Part shown: piece by piece, positions 16,707-25,682 of the stretch
Numbering within the stretch: the stretch's first letter is position 1
Layout of the letters: each line of letters starts with the position of its first letter
Assembly (NCBI RefSeq): GCF_012935715.1
Contig: NZ_CP052860.1
Location: forward strand, 4,836,001-4,900,000
DNA length: 64,000 nucleotides
Source of the DNA: Pseudomonas sp. ADAK13
GTDB taxonomy: Bacteria > Pseudomonadota > Gammaproteobacteria > Pseudomonadales > Pseudomonadaceae
Direction of reading: 5' to 3'
The notes under the pieces: model-generated
The model's database searches: none
Seen by the model: the letters and a program-made list of their open reading frames with translations, nothing else
What the model was told of the DNA's origin: nothing
Position numbers and translations under genes: made by a program

Positions 16707-17522
16707 TTAGAGTACGGGAGATAGGCCGCCATCAATCCGCAAGTTGATGCCGGTTATATAGCCCGCGATGGGGCTGGCAAGGAACGCGACGGCCGCTGCA
16801 ATTTCGTCGAGCCGCCCGACCCGCCCAACGGGAACCTGGGCAAACATCGGCAGGACAGCACGTTCGATTTCTTCCCATGGCGCGCCCTTGCTCGCCACGC
16901 CATGCTCGTGGGCCACTTCGCGAAAACGTGCTTCAAGTGTCGAGCTGTGTATCGTGCCGGGAGAAACAGCATTGACGGTTACCCCATCGCCTGCGACGGC
17001 TTTCGCCATCGAGGCCGTCATCGCGTTTATCGCCGCCTTGCACGCCGAATAGTCGGGTGCCGTGGGGGGGGGCATCGTTGCAGCAAGGCTAGAAATATTG
17101 ATCACCCGCCCCCATTGCGCGGCCTGCATGTTGGGCAGTAAGCGCGTGGTGACGCGTAGGGCAGCGAGGACATTACGATCATAGGCACGGGCCCATGAGG
17201 CAGGCTGCGTGTCTTTCCAGGTTTCTTTCACACCGCCTGAACCGCCCGCATTGTTGATCAATATATCGATAGGCCCCGCGAGCTTTTCTGCCGAGTCCAC
17301 CAACCGCCGCACCTCATCCTCGTCTGTCAGATCACCCACCACGACATACGCGCTCCCGCCCCGCATAATGATATCGGCGGCCACTTGTTCTGCCAGGGCT
17401 TCGTCACGACCGTGCACGACGACGACGGCGCCCTCAAGTGCGAGTTTCCTGACAATGGCTTCGCCAATTCCCTTGCTGCTGCCGGTGACCAGCGCCTTCT
17501 TACCGCTCAACTTCAAATCCAC
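16707..17522 (-). CDS. SDR family oxidoreductase, FabG-like (271 aa)
   Basis: Classical SDR: TGSSKGIG cofactor motif, NNAGGSGG, active-site Ser in INISSLA, YSACK giving YxxxK, and the C-terminal GYITGINLRIDGG typical of FabG-like enzymes. I start at GTG 17522, preceded by AGGGG at good spacing; a TTG at 17540 is less likely. It is divergent from an HxlR regulator (46 bp between starts), which probably controls it. The enzyme would interconvert a ketone or aldehyde and alcohol with NAD(P)H. Substrate unknown. Confidence 0.87.
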   Translation of the reverse strand: MDLKLSGKKALVTGSSKGIGEAIVRKLALEGAVVVVHGRDEALAEQVAADIIMRGGSAYVVVGDLTDEDEVRRLVDSAEKLAGPIDILINNAGGSGGVKETWKDTQPASWARAYDRNVLAALRVTTRLLPNMQAAQWGRVINISSLAATMPPPTAPDYSACKAAINAMTASMAKAVAGDGVTVNAVSPGTIHSSTLEARFREVAHEHGVASKGAPWEEIERAVLPMFAQVPVGRVGRLDEIAAAVAFLASPIAGYITGINLRIDGGLSPVL

Positions 17523-17568
17523 CTGCCAACCCCTTTTCAATGATGTTCACTTAGCAAGGTAGAGAGAG

Positions 17569-18003
17569 ATGATGGACGAGACCAGTACGCACTTTTATGT
17601 GCCCATCCCTCACGAGGAGCGGGAAATCTGCCTTGGGCCGGAGGGCTCGGTCGCACACGTGGCCCGAGTGATACGAATGATCCAGGGGCGCTGGAAATTA
17701 CCCATTCTTTTCAGGCTCTACGCCGATCCCTCAATGCGCACCCTACAACTGAAACGGGATTTGCCAGGCGTCTCCCAGAAAATGTTGACGGAGCATCTGC
17801 GTGAGCTGGCCCAAGATGGCTTGATTGAGCGGATAGATTTCGATGTGAAGCCGCGCCGGGTCGAATATCAATTGTCGGAAACGGGCAGGCAACTCCTGCC
17901 CGTGCTCATAGCGGTGCGCAGATTTTCGGTAAGCCACCTTGCATCCACCGCGATATCGCGAGCCACAGGTCGAACGCTACTGTCAGAAACTGACACTGAC
18001 TAG
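17569..18003 (+). CDS. HxlR family regulator (144 aa)
   Basis: Single HxlR winged-helix domain (about 35-120): MIQGRWKLPILFRLYADPS, GVSQKMLTEHLRELAQDGLI, PRRVEYQLSETG. It is divergent from the SDR gene and 39 bp upstream of a VOC-family gene, so it likely governs both. Members respond to aldehydes or quinone-like electrophiles, often through cysteine; one Cys is present near residue 21, but its role is unproven. Confidence 0.85.
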   Translation: MMDETSTHFYVPIPHEEREICLGPEGSVAHVARVIRMIQGRWKLPILFRLYADPSMRTLQLKRDLPGVSQKMLTEHLRELAQDGLIERIDFDVKPRRVEYQLSETGRQLLPVLIAVRRFSVSHLASTAISRATGRTLLSETDTD

Positions 18004-18042
18004 AGTTAAAGTGAGGGCCCTTCACTTCTGTCAGGTCAAACC

Positions 18043-18405
18043 ATGAATTTCTCGTCTGTTCGCCTAGTGACCAACAACTTTCAACAGCTCGTCCAGTTCT
18101 ATCAGGACCTCTCGATCATTGAGGCGACCCATCTTGCTGATGGGTTCGCCGAAATCCACTTCGACGGGGCAGTGTTGGCTTTCAGTGATGAACGTCTGAT
18201 CCGCCTTCATAACAAGGGACTGGCAAGTGCAGCCAGCAACCGGTCGGCCATCCTGGAGTTTCAAGTGGACGATGTCGAGGCCGTGCTCCATAGAGTAAGT
18301 GATGCAAAGATTGTGATGCCCGTTACGAAAATGCCTTGGGGTAATATTTCCCTGATGCTCCGTGATCCAGATGGAAACTTGGTCAACGTATTTTCAAAGC
18401 CATAA
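18043..18405 (+). CDS. VOC (glyoxalase/bleomycin-resistance) family protein (120 aa)
   Basis: One VOC module with the paired beta-alpha-beta-beta-beta pattern: VRLVTNNFQQLVQFYQDL, LEFQVDDVEAVLHRV, ISLMLRDPDGNLVNVFSKP. It could be a metal-dependent lyase/dioxygenase-like enzyme or a binding-type resistance protein; metal ligands are not clear enough to decide. It is 39 bp after the HxlR gene and probably co-transcribed. The following 18406-18759 stretch has no gene I can support. Confidence 0.8.
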   Translation: MNFSSVRLVTNNFQQLVQFYQDLSIIEATHLADGFAEIHFDGAVLAFSDERLIRLHNKGLASAASNRSAILEFQVDDVEAVLHRVSDAKIVMPVTKMPWGNISLMLRDPDGNLVNVFSKP

Positions 18406-18759
18406 AAAATGGCCCGTATCAAGCGCTCCGATTGAATGCAGATCGCATCAGAAGCCTCTACAGGGCAACGGATAGACGGGATTAAAGTTTGTTTGAGGAC
18501 TTCCGACTCTATGAGCGAGGAGCCGCATAAAAGCGTAGCGCCAGCAACCCTCATCGTGTCATGGCGAGCGATCAGGCGACCGTCCAAGGATAATCTCATC
18601 CTCTCTTTGCCGCCAAAAGCAGACGCGCAACCTTAAGCTGCGCGTTCGCCAGCTGTGACCGATAGTATTAACAGACTTCGTCACACCCGTTTTGGAGGTA
18701 ACCTCTTGAACCCACCTTTTTTATTGAATCCTCGACCTCCGCCCATGAACGCCTAGCAT

Positions 18760-19090
18760 ATGTGGGATCAGCATCGTGGAATCGACAGCTTCGCCATAGA
18801 TAAGGTCATGAATACTCGCTGCGCGGTGCCAGGTTACGCCGTCGACGCGAAACCGTGGGCGCTTGGACGTTCCAATTGGCTGTTCGCTAGGTCTCTGCGC
18901 ACTGGTGAACGGGCGGCGGCGATCATGAGCCCGATCCAGTCGGCGCGTATGAACGGGCATCATCCGTATGCGTACATAAAGGAAGTACCGACGCGGTCGC
19001 CGATGCAGAAAGCCAGTGAGATCGAACAGCTATTGCCGCATCAGTGGATGGCTGGCTGATCTGCGCGAGGCGTATTCCTCGCACGCTTAC
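18760..19090 (+). pseudogene. tnpC: IS66 TnpC 3' fragment plus right end
   Basis: Carries GRSNWLFARSLRTGERAAAI, MSPIQSARMNGHHPYAYIKE and ASEIEQLLPHQW, the conserved tail of IS66 TnpC, with a stop at 19057-19059. The element terminus CGCTTAC at 19084-19090 is the inverse of the left-end GTAAGCG. Only the last third or less of the transposase gene remains, so it is inactive. Confidence 0.7.
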
Positions 19091-19530
19091 TCCCTACCGG
19101 GGGATTTAATGATCGAACGACCTAGGGAGATAACTGCAGCCGCGTTAGAGGGCTCTGAGGCGCGCGATGGTATGCCGAGCCCTCTTACGCCTGCGGAGTT
19201 CGACGCAATTATGCGGAAGTTCCAAGACGCCGAAGACTGAATGCTGAATCAACTGCGGTTAAAAAGATCCACGAATACGCGCGGCTCGACCACGTGATCA
19301 AAAGCTTAAAAAATCTTACGGGACAGTGACAGACAAACTGGCGCTAACCCTTGACTCGCCAACCCGGCTCTTCAAGACCTCACAAGCCAGTGCACCGACA
19401 TTGATAGTCGAGCTGACAGTTCGGCCGGTGAAGCACGAAAATGCCGACGAAAATCGAAGTGTCTGAAGATTCATGATTACTTGTGGCCCTGATGACACTG
19501 CGCAAGGTGTATTGACCGTACGCTTACCTT
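19091..19530. other. Non-coding or decayed stretch
   Basis: It follows an IS66 right end. A 43-codon frame (ATG 19109 to 19240, ending PAEFDAIMRKFQDAED) has a GGGGGA before it but no recognised family, and it could be the start or tail of a broken gene. At 19501-19530 the minus strand reads GTAAGCG...CAATACACC, a possible further IS66 left-end scrap. Confidence 0.3.
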
Positions 19531-20253
19531 TTATGCAGGGCCAGCGACCATACGTTTGATAGTAGAGGGAGCAACGCGAAGAAGCAGGGGGAGGAATCGG
19601 GTCTGTCCAGGCAGAGCCAATTCGTTTCGTGCTGCCAACGCTTTCAGTGTGATGGCGGCCACTTTGGCAGCGGGAAGCATTGGCATCGTTTTGCCTGCAT
19701 TCATCGGCGTATCCACTGCGGGGGGAAGGACTTCCAGCACGTGTGTGCCCTTCGGCGCTAGTTGCCGCCGCAGCCCTTCGGCGAATCCACGTAGACCAGC
19801 TTTGACCGCGCCGTATGTGGGAGCTTTCGTCGGAGACACCAAAGCGTATCCGGCAGTCACAAACACAATGGCTTCCATCGAATGCCATCGACTCAATACA
19901 TCGCCGGTGAGAGCAATGGGGGCGGTCAAATTGACAGATACCTCTTGCTCAAGTCCGTGAATGGCATCCACACCTGCTGCGAAGTCTCGTTCGACGTATG
20001 TTCCAGCGTTGCTCACCAGAATGTCAAGGCGACCAAACCGACTTGCTATGGTGTCCAGCATTGCGCGCCGGTCAGGCTCGCACGTGATGTCAGCCTTCAA
20101 GGCGAGTGCGCCCGGATGCTTCTGCGAAAAGCGCAGCACGGATTCTTCGCTGCGCGCGCACACCACCACATCGGCTCCTTGCAGTAGGAACGCTTCAGCC
20201 AGTGCAAGGCCAATCCCGGACGTTCCGCCGGTAATAAGAACTACTTTTTTCAT
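19531..20253 (-). CDS. SDR family oxidoreductase, DltE-like (240 aa)
   Basis: Cofactor motif TGGTSGIG at residues 8-15, SNAGTY (in place of NNAG), and a region around VFVTAGYALVSPTKAPTYGAVK supplying the YxxxK. The active-site Ser position appears as Thr/Ala in VTAGYA, which may lower or change activity. The short C-terminus with VLPPAVDTPM resembles DltE-type SDRs. It is divergent from an HxlR regulator 91 bp away. Substrate unknown. Confidence 0.83.
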   Translation of the reverse strand: MKKVVLITGGTSGIGLALAEAFLLQGADVVVCARSEESVLRFSQKHPGALALKADITCEPDRRAMLDTIASRFGRLDILVSNAGTYVERDFAAGVDAIHGLEQEVSVNLTAPIALTGDVLSRWHSMEAIVFVTAGYALVSPTKAPTYGAVKAGLRGFAEGLRRQLAPKGTHVLEVLPPAVDTPMNAGKTMPMLPAAKVAAITLKALAARNELALPGQTRFLPLLLRVAPSTIKRMVAGPA

Positions 20254-20344
20254 GTGTCCTGACGCTCGATAGAGGGAGGCGGTATGATCTCCTTTAGATA
20301 CTTACTTTATGTTCGATACTAAATCTTGCAAAGGAGGCACTTTT

Positions 20345-20728
20345 TTGGAACAAAGTAACTTACAAGACACCACCCACTGCCAGCGGGTTACGAGCGCCTT
20401 GGCACGGGTCGGCGACAAATGGTCGGTATTGACAGTGGTCCAGCTCGAGGCCAGCCCCAAACGTTTTAGCGAACTGCGGCGGGCCATTGGAGCGATTTCT
20501 CAGAAGATGCTGACGACCACATTACGGGGCTTGGAGCGGGATGGCCTCATTTCGCGCACCGTGTATCCAACCAAGCCCCCGAGCGTGGAATATGCGTTGA
20601 CGGACATGGGGTTGGAGCTAGTGATGCCTGTACGGGCCTTGGGCACGTGGGTCATCAAAAACTTGGAGCGCATTGAAACGGCTCGTGCGGCGTTTGATTC
20701 GTCACTCTCGCCAGCACGTGGGCTGTAA
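20345..20728 (+). CDS. HxlR family regulator (127 aa) with TTG start
   Basis: HxlR winged helix: VTSALARVGDKWSVLTVVQL, FSELRRAIGAISQKMLTTTL, VEYALTDMG. The start is decided by the ribosome site: AAAGGAGG (20330-20337) lies exactly 7 bp before TTG 20345, whereas an ATG at 20309 would place that perfect site inside the gene. It is divergent from the SDR gene at 19531-20253. The promoter gap contains GATACT twice in direct orientation (20296 and 20314 areas), which may be part of an operator. Confidence 0.83.
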   Translation: MEQSNLQDTTHCQRVTSALARVGDKWSVLTVVQLEASPKRFSELRRAIGAISQKMLTTTLRGLERDGLISRTVYPTKPPSVEYALTDMGLELVMPVRALGTWVIKNLERIETARAAFDSSLSPARGL

Positions 20729-20959
20729 GGTCGGATTCGCGCGCTGTACGGCGTTGCTTTGACGCTTACCCGATGATTTAAGCCACTCGACGCAGCCGAG
20801 ATTTTCCCAGGATGCGCCTCGTCCAGCTTCCGTAATTTGGCCGAAAGCAGCCGATTGGGACACTTCGCCGGCCAAGGACGGCTTTGAACCACAATCGGCA
20901 AATTCCGCCCATAAATGGACCTACCCAGGGGCACACTGCCACTCGCCTTTGGCGTTTCC

Positions 20960-21179
20960 AAACATAGTGGAGCATTGATGACCTTGCTGATGGCGACAAC
21001 GGAAACTGAGGCGCCAGGTTGCAGAGTCTCTGCACGACCTGGGCTTTGAAGGGCTTCGGGTAAGAGCTTCGTTGGCGCATGGAAATCCTGGCGATAAGGG
21101 TGATCACGTCCGCTAAAAAATAGACGGACAACATCGCCCTAATGCTGGAGTCGGAAAGGTGTGTTCGCCAGGCGCTTAC
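20960..21179 (-). pseudogene. tnpA: IS66 left end and decayed tnpA
   Basis: On the minus strand the left end starts GTAAGCG at 21179, followed by ACACACC, CCAGCATTAGGGCGATG and then a TnpA start at 21080 (MRQRSSYPKPFKAQVVQ). A frameshift follows after about 17 codons: the expected continuation LQPGASVSVVAI is in another frame. The remainder to 20760 is unrecognised. The left end abuts a truncated esterase exactly, so this IS insertion probably broke that gene. Confidence 0.65.
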
Positions 21180-21774
21180 GCCAGTTCGGCGAGTCGGGTT
21201 GAGCGACTTCCTCAAGGTCTATCCGGCTGACTCCAGGCAAACAGATAAACGATCTGCCCAGCTGTTGATCGGCGATCTGCTCTTCAGCGAGCAAACCTGG
21301 GAGTGGCTAGGCACACATCACGCGACATCGACATCACAGGTCTTAGTCTACAACTACCAGCATTCTTCGGATTACTCGCCTCATCCCGTACATAGCGCAG
21401 AACTTTCATTCATATTCGGCAGCATCAATGATCACCGAGATCCCTCCAGGCCGCGGGCGGGGCCGCCCGTTGAGGCCTTGTCAGCATTGATGATGCCCTA
21501 CTGGACCAACTTCGTGCGGAATGACAACCCGAACGGCCCGGGTCTTCCGGCTTGGCTGGCCTATGAAGGCCCCGGCTTGCAGGTGATGCACTTCGGTGCG
21601 GCCCCAGGCGCTGCTGCCGAGGATGGAACGGAGCGATATCGCTCGATCCACTCGTTTCGGAAACGGACAACTTCCGGAGAATTGGAGAAACGTCAACGCG
21701 GGAATGCCAATACCTGTCGCAGCAATGCTCGCAAGATTGATCCTCCTGGCGAGGTAGCCATGATGACTCCTTGA
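21180..21774 (+). pseudogene. 5'-truncated type-B carboxylesterase
   Basis: The frame reads straight in from the IS66 end: DFLKVYPADS, SEQTWEWLGTHH, VLVYNYQHSSDYSP, then HSAELSFIFGSI with the catalytic-triad His, and MMPYWTNFVRNDNPNG. These are the C-terminal landmarks of para-nitrobenzyl-esterase-type enzymes. The nucleophile Ser and oxyanion half are missing, so it is dead. It is not a copy of the intact esterase at 23536-25209: they align only in family features. The last part (after RYRSI) also looks frameshifted. Confidence 0.7.
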
Positions 21775-21929
21775 AAAAACCCGGTTCCAAGGGTGTTGGT
21801 TTTAAGCGGCTGTCGCATTCCTCGCCTGCCCAATTGCAGGCTACATAACCGGGATTAAACTTGCGAATTGATGGCGGCCTTTCTCCCGTTCTCTAACGAT
21901 GGTTGCCGCCTGAGGTTGGCGCACGTCCA

Positions 21930-22715
21930 TCAGGCAAGGCAATTGACTAACAACAACTTCTTGTCTGCCATGGATCGCTGTGGGCCGAAGTACTGGGCGA
22001 TGGTTCTGTAACCGTGGGAGTCATCGTAGAAACCTGCTGATTGCAGCGATTCGTGGGTGTTCCAGTTATAAATCGGACCTTGTGTTCTAACGATTTGACA
22101 GAGCATCACATGCAACTGATTCCAAGTCTTGTACTTGGACAATGTGATACCGGTTTGCTGCTTGAACAGGTGCCGTAAATAATCAGCCGAGAAACCCACC
22201 ATACCGGCCAGTCGTTTCAGGTCGAGCCGTCCCACCGGGTTCTCGGAAAGCGCTCTCGCTACGCACTCCAGGCGTGGGTCCTCCATTTGACGAGCACCGG
22301 TCGCTTCAATACCCGTGCGAAGCGCAGCCGTGAACAGCGTCGCATCGTGGGCACTGAAATCTGCACGGCAGATTCTATCGAAATCCTCCGCGTAGTTTGG
22401 CAAGCGTTCTAGGACCTGAGCAGATGATCTGGGTGAACCCGAGCCGCATTGAATCTTGCGGCCGGAGGTGGACATGGGGTCCAGGTAGATCACGATGAAA
22501 GGGGCAGCGCTGACTGTGCTCCACATGCCCGCCGGATGCAGCAGGCACGACGCCGAAAGTTCGCCGCCACTGAACTGGCACAACAGCGGTTTACCGGGCT
22601 CTCCCAGCAGGATGGCCGCAGACAGCATCTGCGAACGCTCGTAGCCGTCCGGCCCGGCATACATGATCCAGTCGGGCCCTATGTAAAGCGACTGTGTGGG
22701 CATGGAATTCTGCAC
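21930..22715 (-). CDS. AraC family regulator (261 aa)
   Basis: C-terminal AraC DNA-binding domain (about 155-255): LDLKRLAGMVGFSADYLRHL for the first helix-turn-helix, while the second is less canonical (HESLQSAGFYDDSHGYRTIA). The N-terminal half is a cupin-like sensor without a named family. It is 19 bp downstream of the TorF-type porin on the same strand, so it is probably co-transcribed with the esterase and porin and regulates them. Inducer unknown, perhaps an ester. Confidence 0.8.
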   Translation of the reverse strand: MQNSMPTQSLYIGPDWIMYAGPDGYERSQMLSAAILLGEPGKPLLCQFSGGELSASCLLHPAGMWSTVSAAPFIVIYLDPMSTSGRKIQCGSGSPRSSAQVLERLPNYAEDFDRICRADFSAHDATLFTAALRTGIEATGARQMEDPRLECVARALSENPVGRLDLKRLAGMVGFSADYLRHLFKQQTGITLSKYKTWNQLHVMLCQIVRTQGPIYNWNTHESLQSAGFYDDSHGYRTIAQYFGPQRSMADKKLLLVNCLA

Positions 22716-22734
22716 GATTGCGCCCCCTTGACGA

Positions 22735-23472
22735 TCAGAAGTGCTTGCTCACGCTGACCACGACGTTCCCGGAACAGAGGTTGTCATAGCCCTGGAAGTT
22801 GTAGCATTCCATTTTCGATAGGTCCGTATCGACGTAACTAGCCTTCCAGGTCATGCCCCGAAGGTCCTTTTCGACCCCTGCCTCCCACTCATGATAACGA
22901 GACCGGGTTTCACCGCTTGCTGAATAAAACACCTGATCCTTAGCGTCGATCACACCATAACGGGCTTTGAACCGAGTGCTGTCGTTGACTGTGTAGGTGT
23001 AGCCGACGGTGGCGTAGCTGCCACTCTGATTGCCATCGCGGTCGCCGGTGTACTGGTAAGTCAGTTCAAGCCCCTTGTATTTGACCACCCCATAGGTGCT
23101 TGTCTGGTTCAGTTCGCTGCTTCGGGGGTACTCGTATTTGAGCAATCCCACATCAATGGACAGCTCGTCTGTGATCGGGATAAACCATCCCAGATAGTAA
23201 TCCTGTTCGCGGCGCGTGTTCACCCCGCGACCATAGTCCACCGACGAACCCCAGATACCGACATGCAGGCCGATGGGCGATGCCAGGGCCAGCCCGGCCT
23301 GTAGCGCTGGGTTTCGCTGATTCTGGGAAATCCCCATGTAACGGTAGTCGCTGACGGCCGTGAGTTCTATATCCAGGTCGAATCCCTTGCCGAGGGAAAC
23401 CGCACTTGCGTCATGGGCGATTAGGAATGACAGGCACACGCCAGCCGCTATGGAGGAGAGATTACATTTCAT
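22735..23472 (-). CDS. TorF family putative porin, paralogue (245 aa)
   Basis: Signal peptide (cleavage after ASA, about residue 24), TorF-type opening VSDYRYMGISQNQRNPALQ, beta-rich body and terminal Phe. It aligns along its length with the porin at 2738-3478, including the ending with a DTDLSK.ECYN motif and two cysteines (MECYN and DNLCSG) that may form a disulphide. It sits between a secreted esterase (63 bp upstream) and an AraC gene (19 bp downstream). Transport specificity is not known. Confidence 0.85.
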   Translation of the reverse strand: MKCNLSSIAAGVCLSFLIAHDASAVSLGKGFDLDIELTAVSDYRYMGISQNQRNPALQAGLALASPIGLHVGIWGSSVDYGRGVNTRREQDYYLGWFIPITDELSIDVGLLKYEYPRSSELNQTSTYGVVKYKGLELTYQYTGDRDGNQSGSYATVGYTYTVNDSTRFKARYGVIDAKDQVFYSASGETRSRYHEWEAGVEKDLRGMTWKASYVDTDLSKMECYNFQGYDNLCSGNVVVSVSKHF

Positions 23473-23535
23473 GAGGTCACCGTTTTTATTGTTTGTTTCC
23501 TGCTCAATGGCGAGCGGGATTTTTATCGGCAGTTA

Positions 23536-25209
23536 TCAGAGGAAAGAACCGAAATCTTCGTTTTGCCAGAGTTTGCGCCGCTCTGATTCGGGATCGGATT
23601 CGGCGTTTGAGTGTTCGCTCCAGATCATGGTATTTCGTTGGGACGTCTCGTATTGAGGCCACTGGGGAACGTTCGCCCCGTTGGGGTTGCCGGTGCGGGC
23701 AAAGTTGGTCCAGGCGGACATCATCTGGGCGCTGAGCCGCGCCTCAACGTCGCGCCTGGCCTGTTCAAGCCTGATCCCGCCCGGTACCCAACCCAAGTCC
23801 AGGGTGCCGAACACGAAGGGCAGGTCCAGCGCATGGACCGCACCGAGGTCTGGCACGCCTTTGGGTAGATATTCGGTGGGGACTTTCCATTGGAAGCGGT
23901 AAAGATAGACGTTGGCGTTTCGAGCGCTCTGGCGCTCAGCCATGCGGTCCATAGGCTGGATCATCGCATAATCGTCGTTTTGAGCCTGTCGGATGAGGTT
24001 GTGCTGGTCGAGCTTTAATATAGCGGCGTAGCGCTGATCCAACTTGGTGCCAAGTCGGCTTTCCAGCTCCGTGCGGTACTGCAAGGGGATTGCCGTAGTG
24101 GCGGGCCCGAAGTCGGTGTTCTCGACGAACATATTTCGGTATTGGCCGTCGTACAGGCTCCAATAGTTCAGCTCGTTTTGAGTGGCGCCGAGCATCAGGT
24201 CGATACCTTGAGCGTTGCCGTCGCTCAGCTGCTTGTTAGGCTCATCGGCGATGAGCGTACCGTCAATGAAGGGGGCGAACAGCAAGTCGCCGACACCTAC
24301 TGCGGCCACTGCGTTCTTTTGCGTCTCCAGTAACTGCTGGGGAGTGGCCTTCAGCAGTTGTTCTACAGACTGATAGCCACCGACTTGGGCAATGGTCCTG
24401 CCGGAACCTAGGGCGAAGTCCTTCGAGTGTATGAAGTTGCTGGCACCGCTTTGGGCGATGGCACGCTTGAACCATTTTGATGGCTGTTGGATGGACAGAA
24501 GCGCAGTGATCGAAATACTACCCGCGGACTCACCGAAGACCGTGACATTGTCGGGGTCACCACCGAAGGCTGCCGCGTTACGCTTGACCCACTCAATGGC
24601 GGCAATTTGGTCGCGCAGACCATTGTTGCCGCTACCGGCGTAATTTTTGTCGAGAGCGCCCAACTCCATGAAACCGAACAGGCCGACCCGATAGTTGAGT
24701 GTCACCACCACTACGTCGTGGCCGGCCAATCGGCTGCCGTCATAGAAGTTGGACGAGCCGTTTCCTACTACGAATGCGCCGCCGGGAATGAAAATCATGA
24801 TGGGCCGCTTCTTGTGGTCCGCAGTTGGCGTCCAGACACTCAACTGAAGGCAGTCTTCATTCTCGTAGATTTCGTTCTGATTTCCGTCTGAGTAGTGAAT
24901 GGTCTTTCCAGGGAAGGGGTATCTTTCCAGCGGGTCTTTCGACTGGGGGCAGGTGGCGCGGTATTGGCTGGCATCGCGCAAACCATCCCACTTGTCTGCA
25001 GCTTGTGGCGGGCGGAAGCGCAATTCCCCCACCGGAGCCTTGGCATAAGGTATGCCCTTGAACGCGATCACCGAACCTGACGCGGTGCCTTTGATCTCAC
25101 CGTTTTCGGTGCGTGTGCAGGCGGAACAGTCTTGGCTGGCCAGCAGCTCATGGCTGATTCCCACGCAGGACAAGAGAGCGCCGATGACCGCGATTGTTCT
25201 TTTATCCAC
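23536..25209 (-). CDS. Secreted type-B carboxylesterase (557 aa)
   Basis: Alpha/beta-hydrolase of the carboxylesterase/para-nitrobenzyl-esterase family. Signal peptide about 1-25. Oxyanion loop PGGAF at 142-146. Nucleophile elbow GESAGS with Ser228. EDCLQLSVW at 118-126 is a family landmark. The late HALDLPFVFG supplies the His. The GTG start at 25209 has GGAG at good spacing. It heads a likely operon with a TorF porin and an AraC regulator, suggesting use or detoxification of an ester in the periplasm or outside. Confidence 0.9.
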   Translation of the reverse strand: MDKRTIAVIGALLSCVGISHELLASQDCSACTRTENGEIKGTASGSVIAFKGIPYAKAPVGELRFRPPQAADKWDGLRDASQYRATCPQSKDPLERYPFPGKTIHYSDGNQNEIYENEDCLQLSVWTPTADHKKRPIMIFIPGGAFVVGNGSSNFYDGSRLAGHDVVVVTLNYRVGLFGFMELGALDKNYAGSGNNGLRDQIAAIEWVKRNAAAFGGDPDNVTVFGESAGSISITALLSIQQPSKWFKRAIAQSGASNFIHSKDFALGSGRTIAQVGGYQSVEQLLKATPQQLLETQKNAVAAVGVGDLLFAPFIDGTLIADEPNKQLSDGNAQGIDLMLGATQNELNYWSLYDGQYRNMFVENTDFGPATTAIPLQYRTELESRLGTKLDQRYAAILKLDQHNLIRQAQNDDYAMIQPMDRMAERQSARNANVYLYRFQWKVPTEYLPKGVPDLGAVHALDLPFVFGTLDLGWVPGGIRLEQARRDVEARLSAQMMSAWTNFARTGNPNGANVPQWPQYETSQRNTMIWSEHSNAESDPESERRKLWQNEDFGSFL

Positions 25210-25682
25210 GAGTAGCTCCGATCTTCTTATTAGAGGCTCGTAGGATGTGACGCATCTCGAACCGCGTATTGTACGAGACGGTTACCGATCAGATGCTAGC
25301 CACAATGCTCCAGGACGGCGATGTCGACACGCACCAGTGCGGTCGGTCTATGGCCGATTGCGGTGCGAAACTATCACGACGCCAATGGCGTAAATCCCGC
25401 TAGCTTTTATTACTAAAAATCAATACGACTCAGATTTTAGCGATTTGATTACTAAGCTGTGACATATGACTTAAGCACAGTTACTGTTTCGTAAGAGCTC
25501 ACTGAGCTGTTTGATAACTAACTCAAAGGGTCGAGATATAGCGATAAGACCTCCCGAATACTGGTTGGGCGGCAATGCAAATGCTCAGGTGCATCATAAG
25601 CTCGTCCTAAAGTGTGCGATCAAGGCAACAGGACGCACAGTTTTGAGTCTGTGGTATTGAGTGAAATAGCTCAAATAAGTAT
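25210..25682. other. Gap between accessory operon and ICE module
   Basis: About 470 bp, AT-richer than its surroundings, with no gene, tRNA, att repeat or hairpin that I can support. It marks the switch from cargo-like genes to the conserved ICE backbone. Confidence 0.5.

Noticed and set aside
19316..19888. Minus-strand frame of 190 codons overlapping the SDR gene at 19531
   Set aside because: The SDR frame has all family motifs; this one only runs through its 3' part in another frame.
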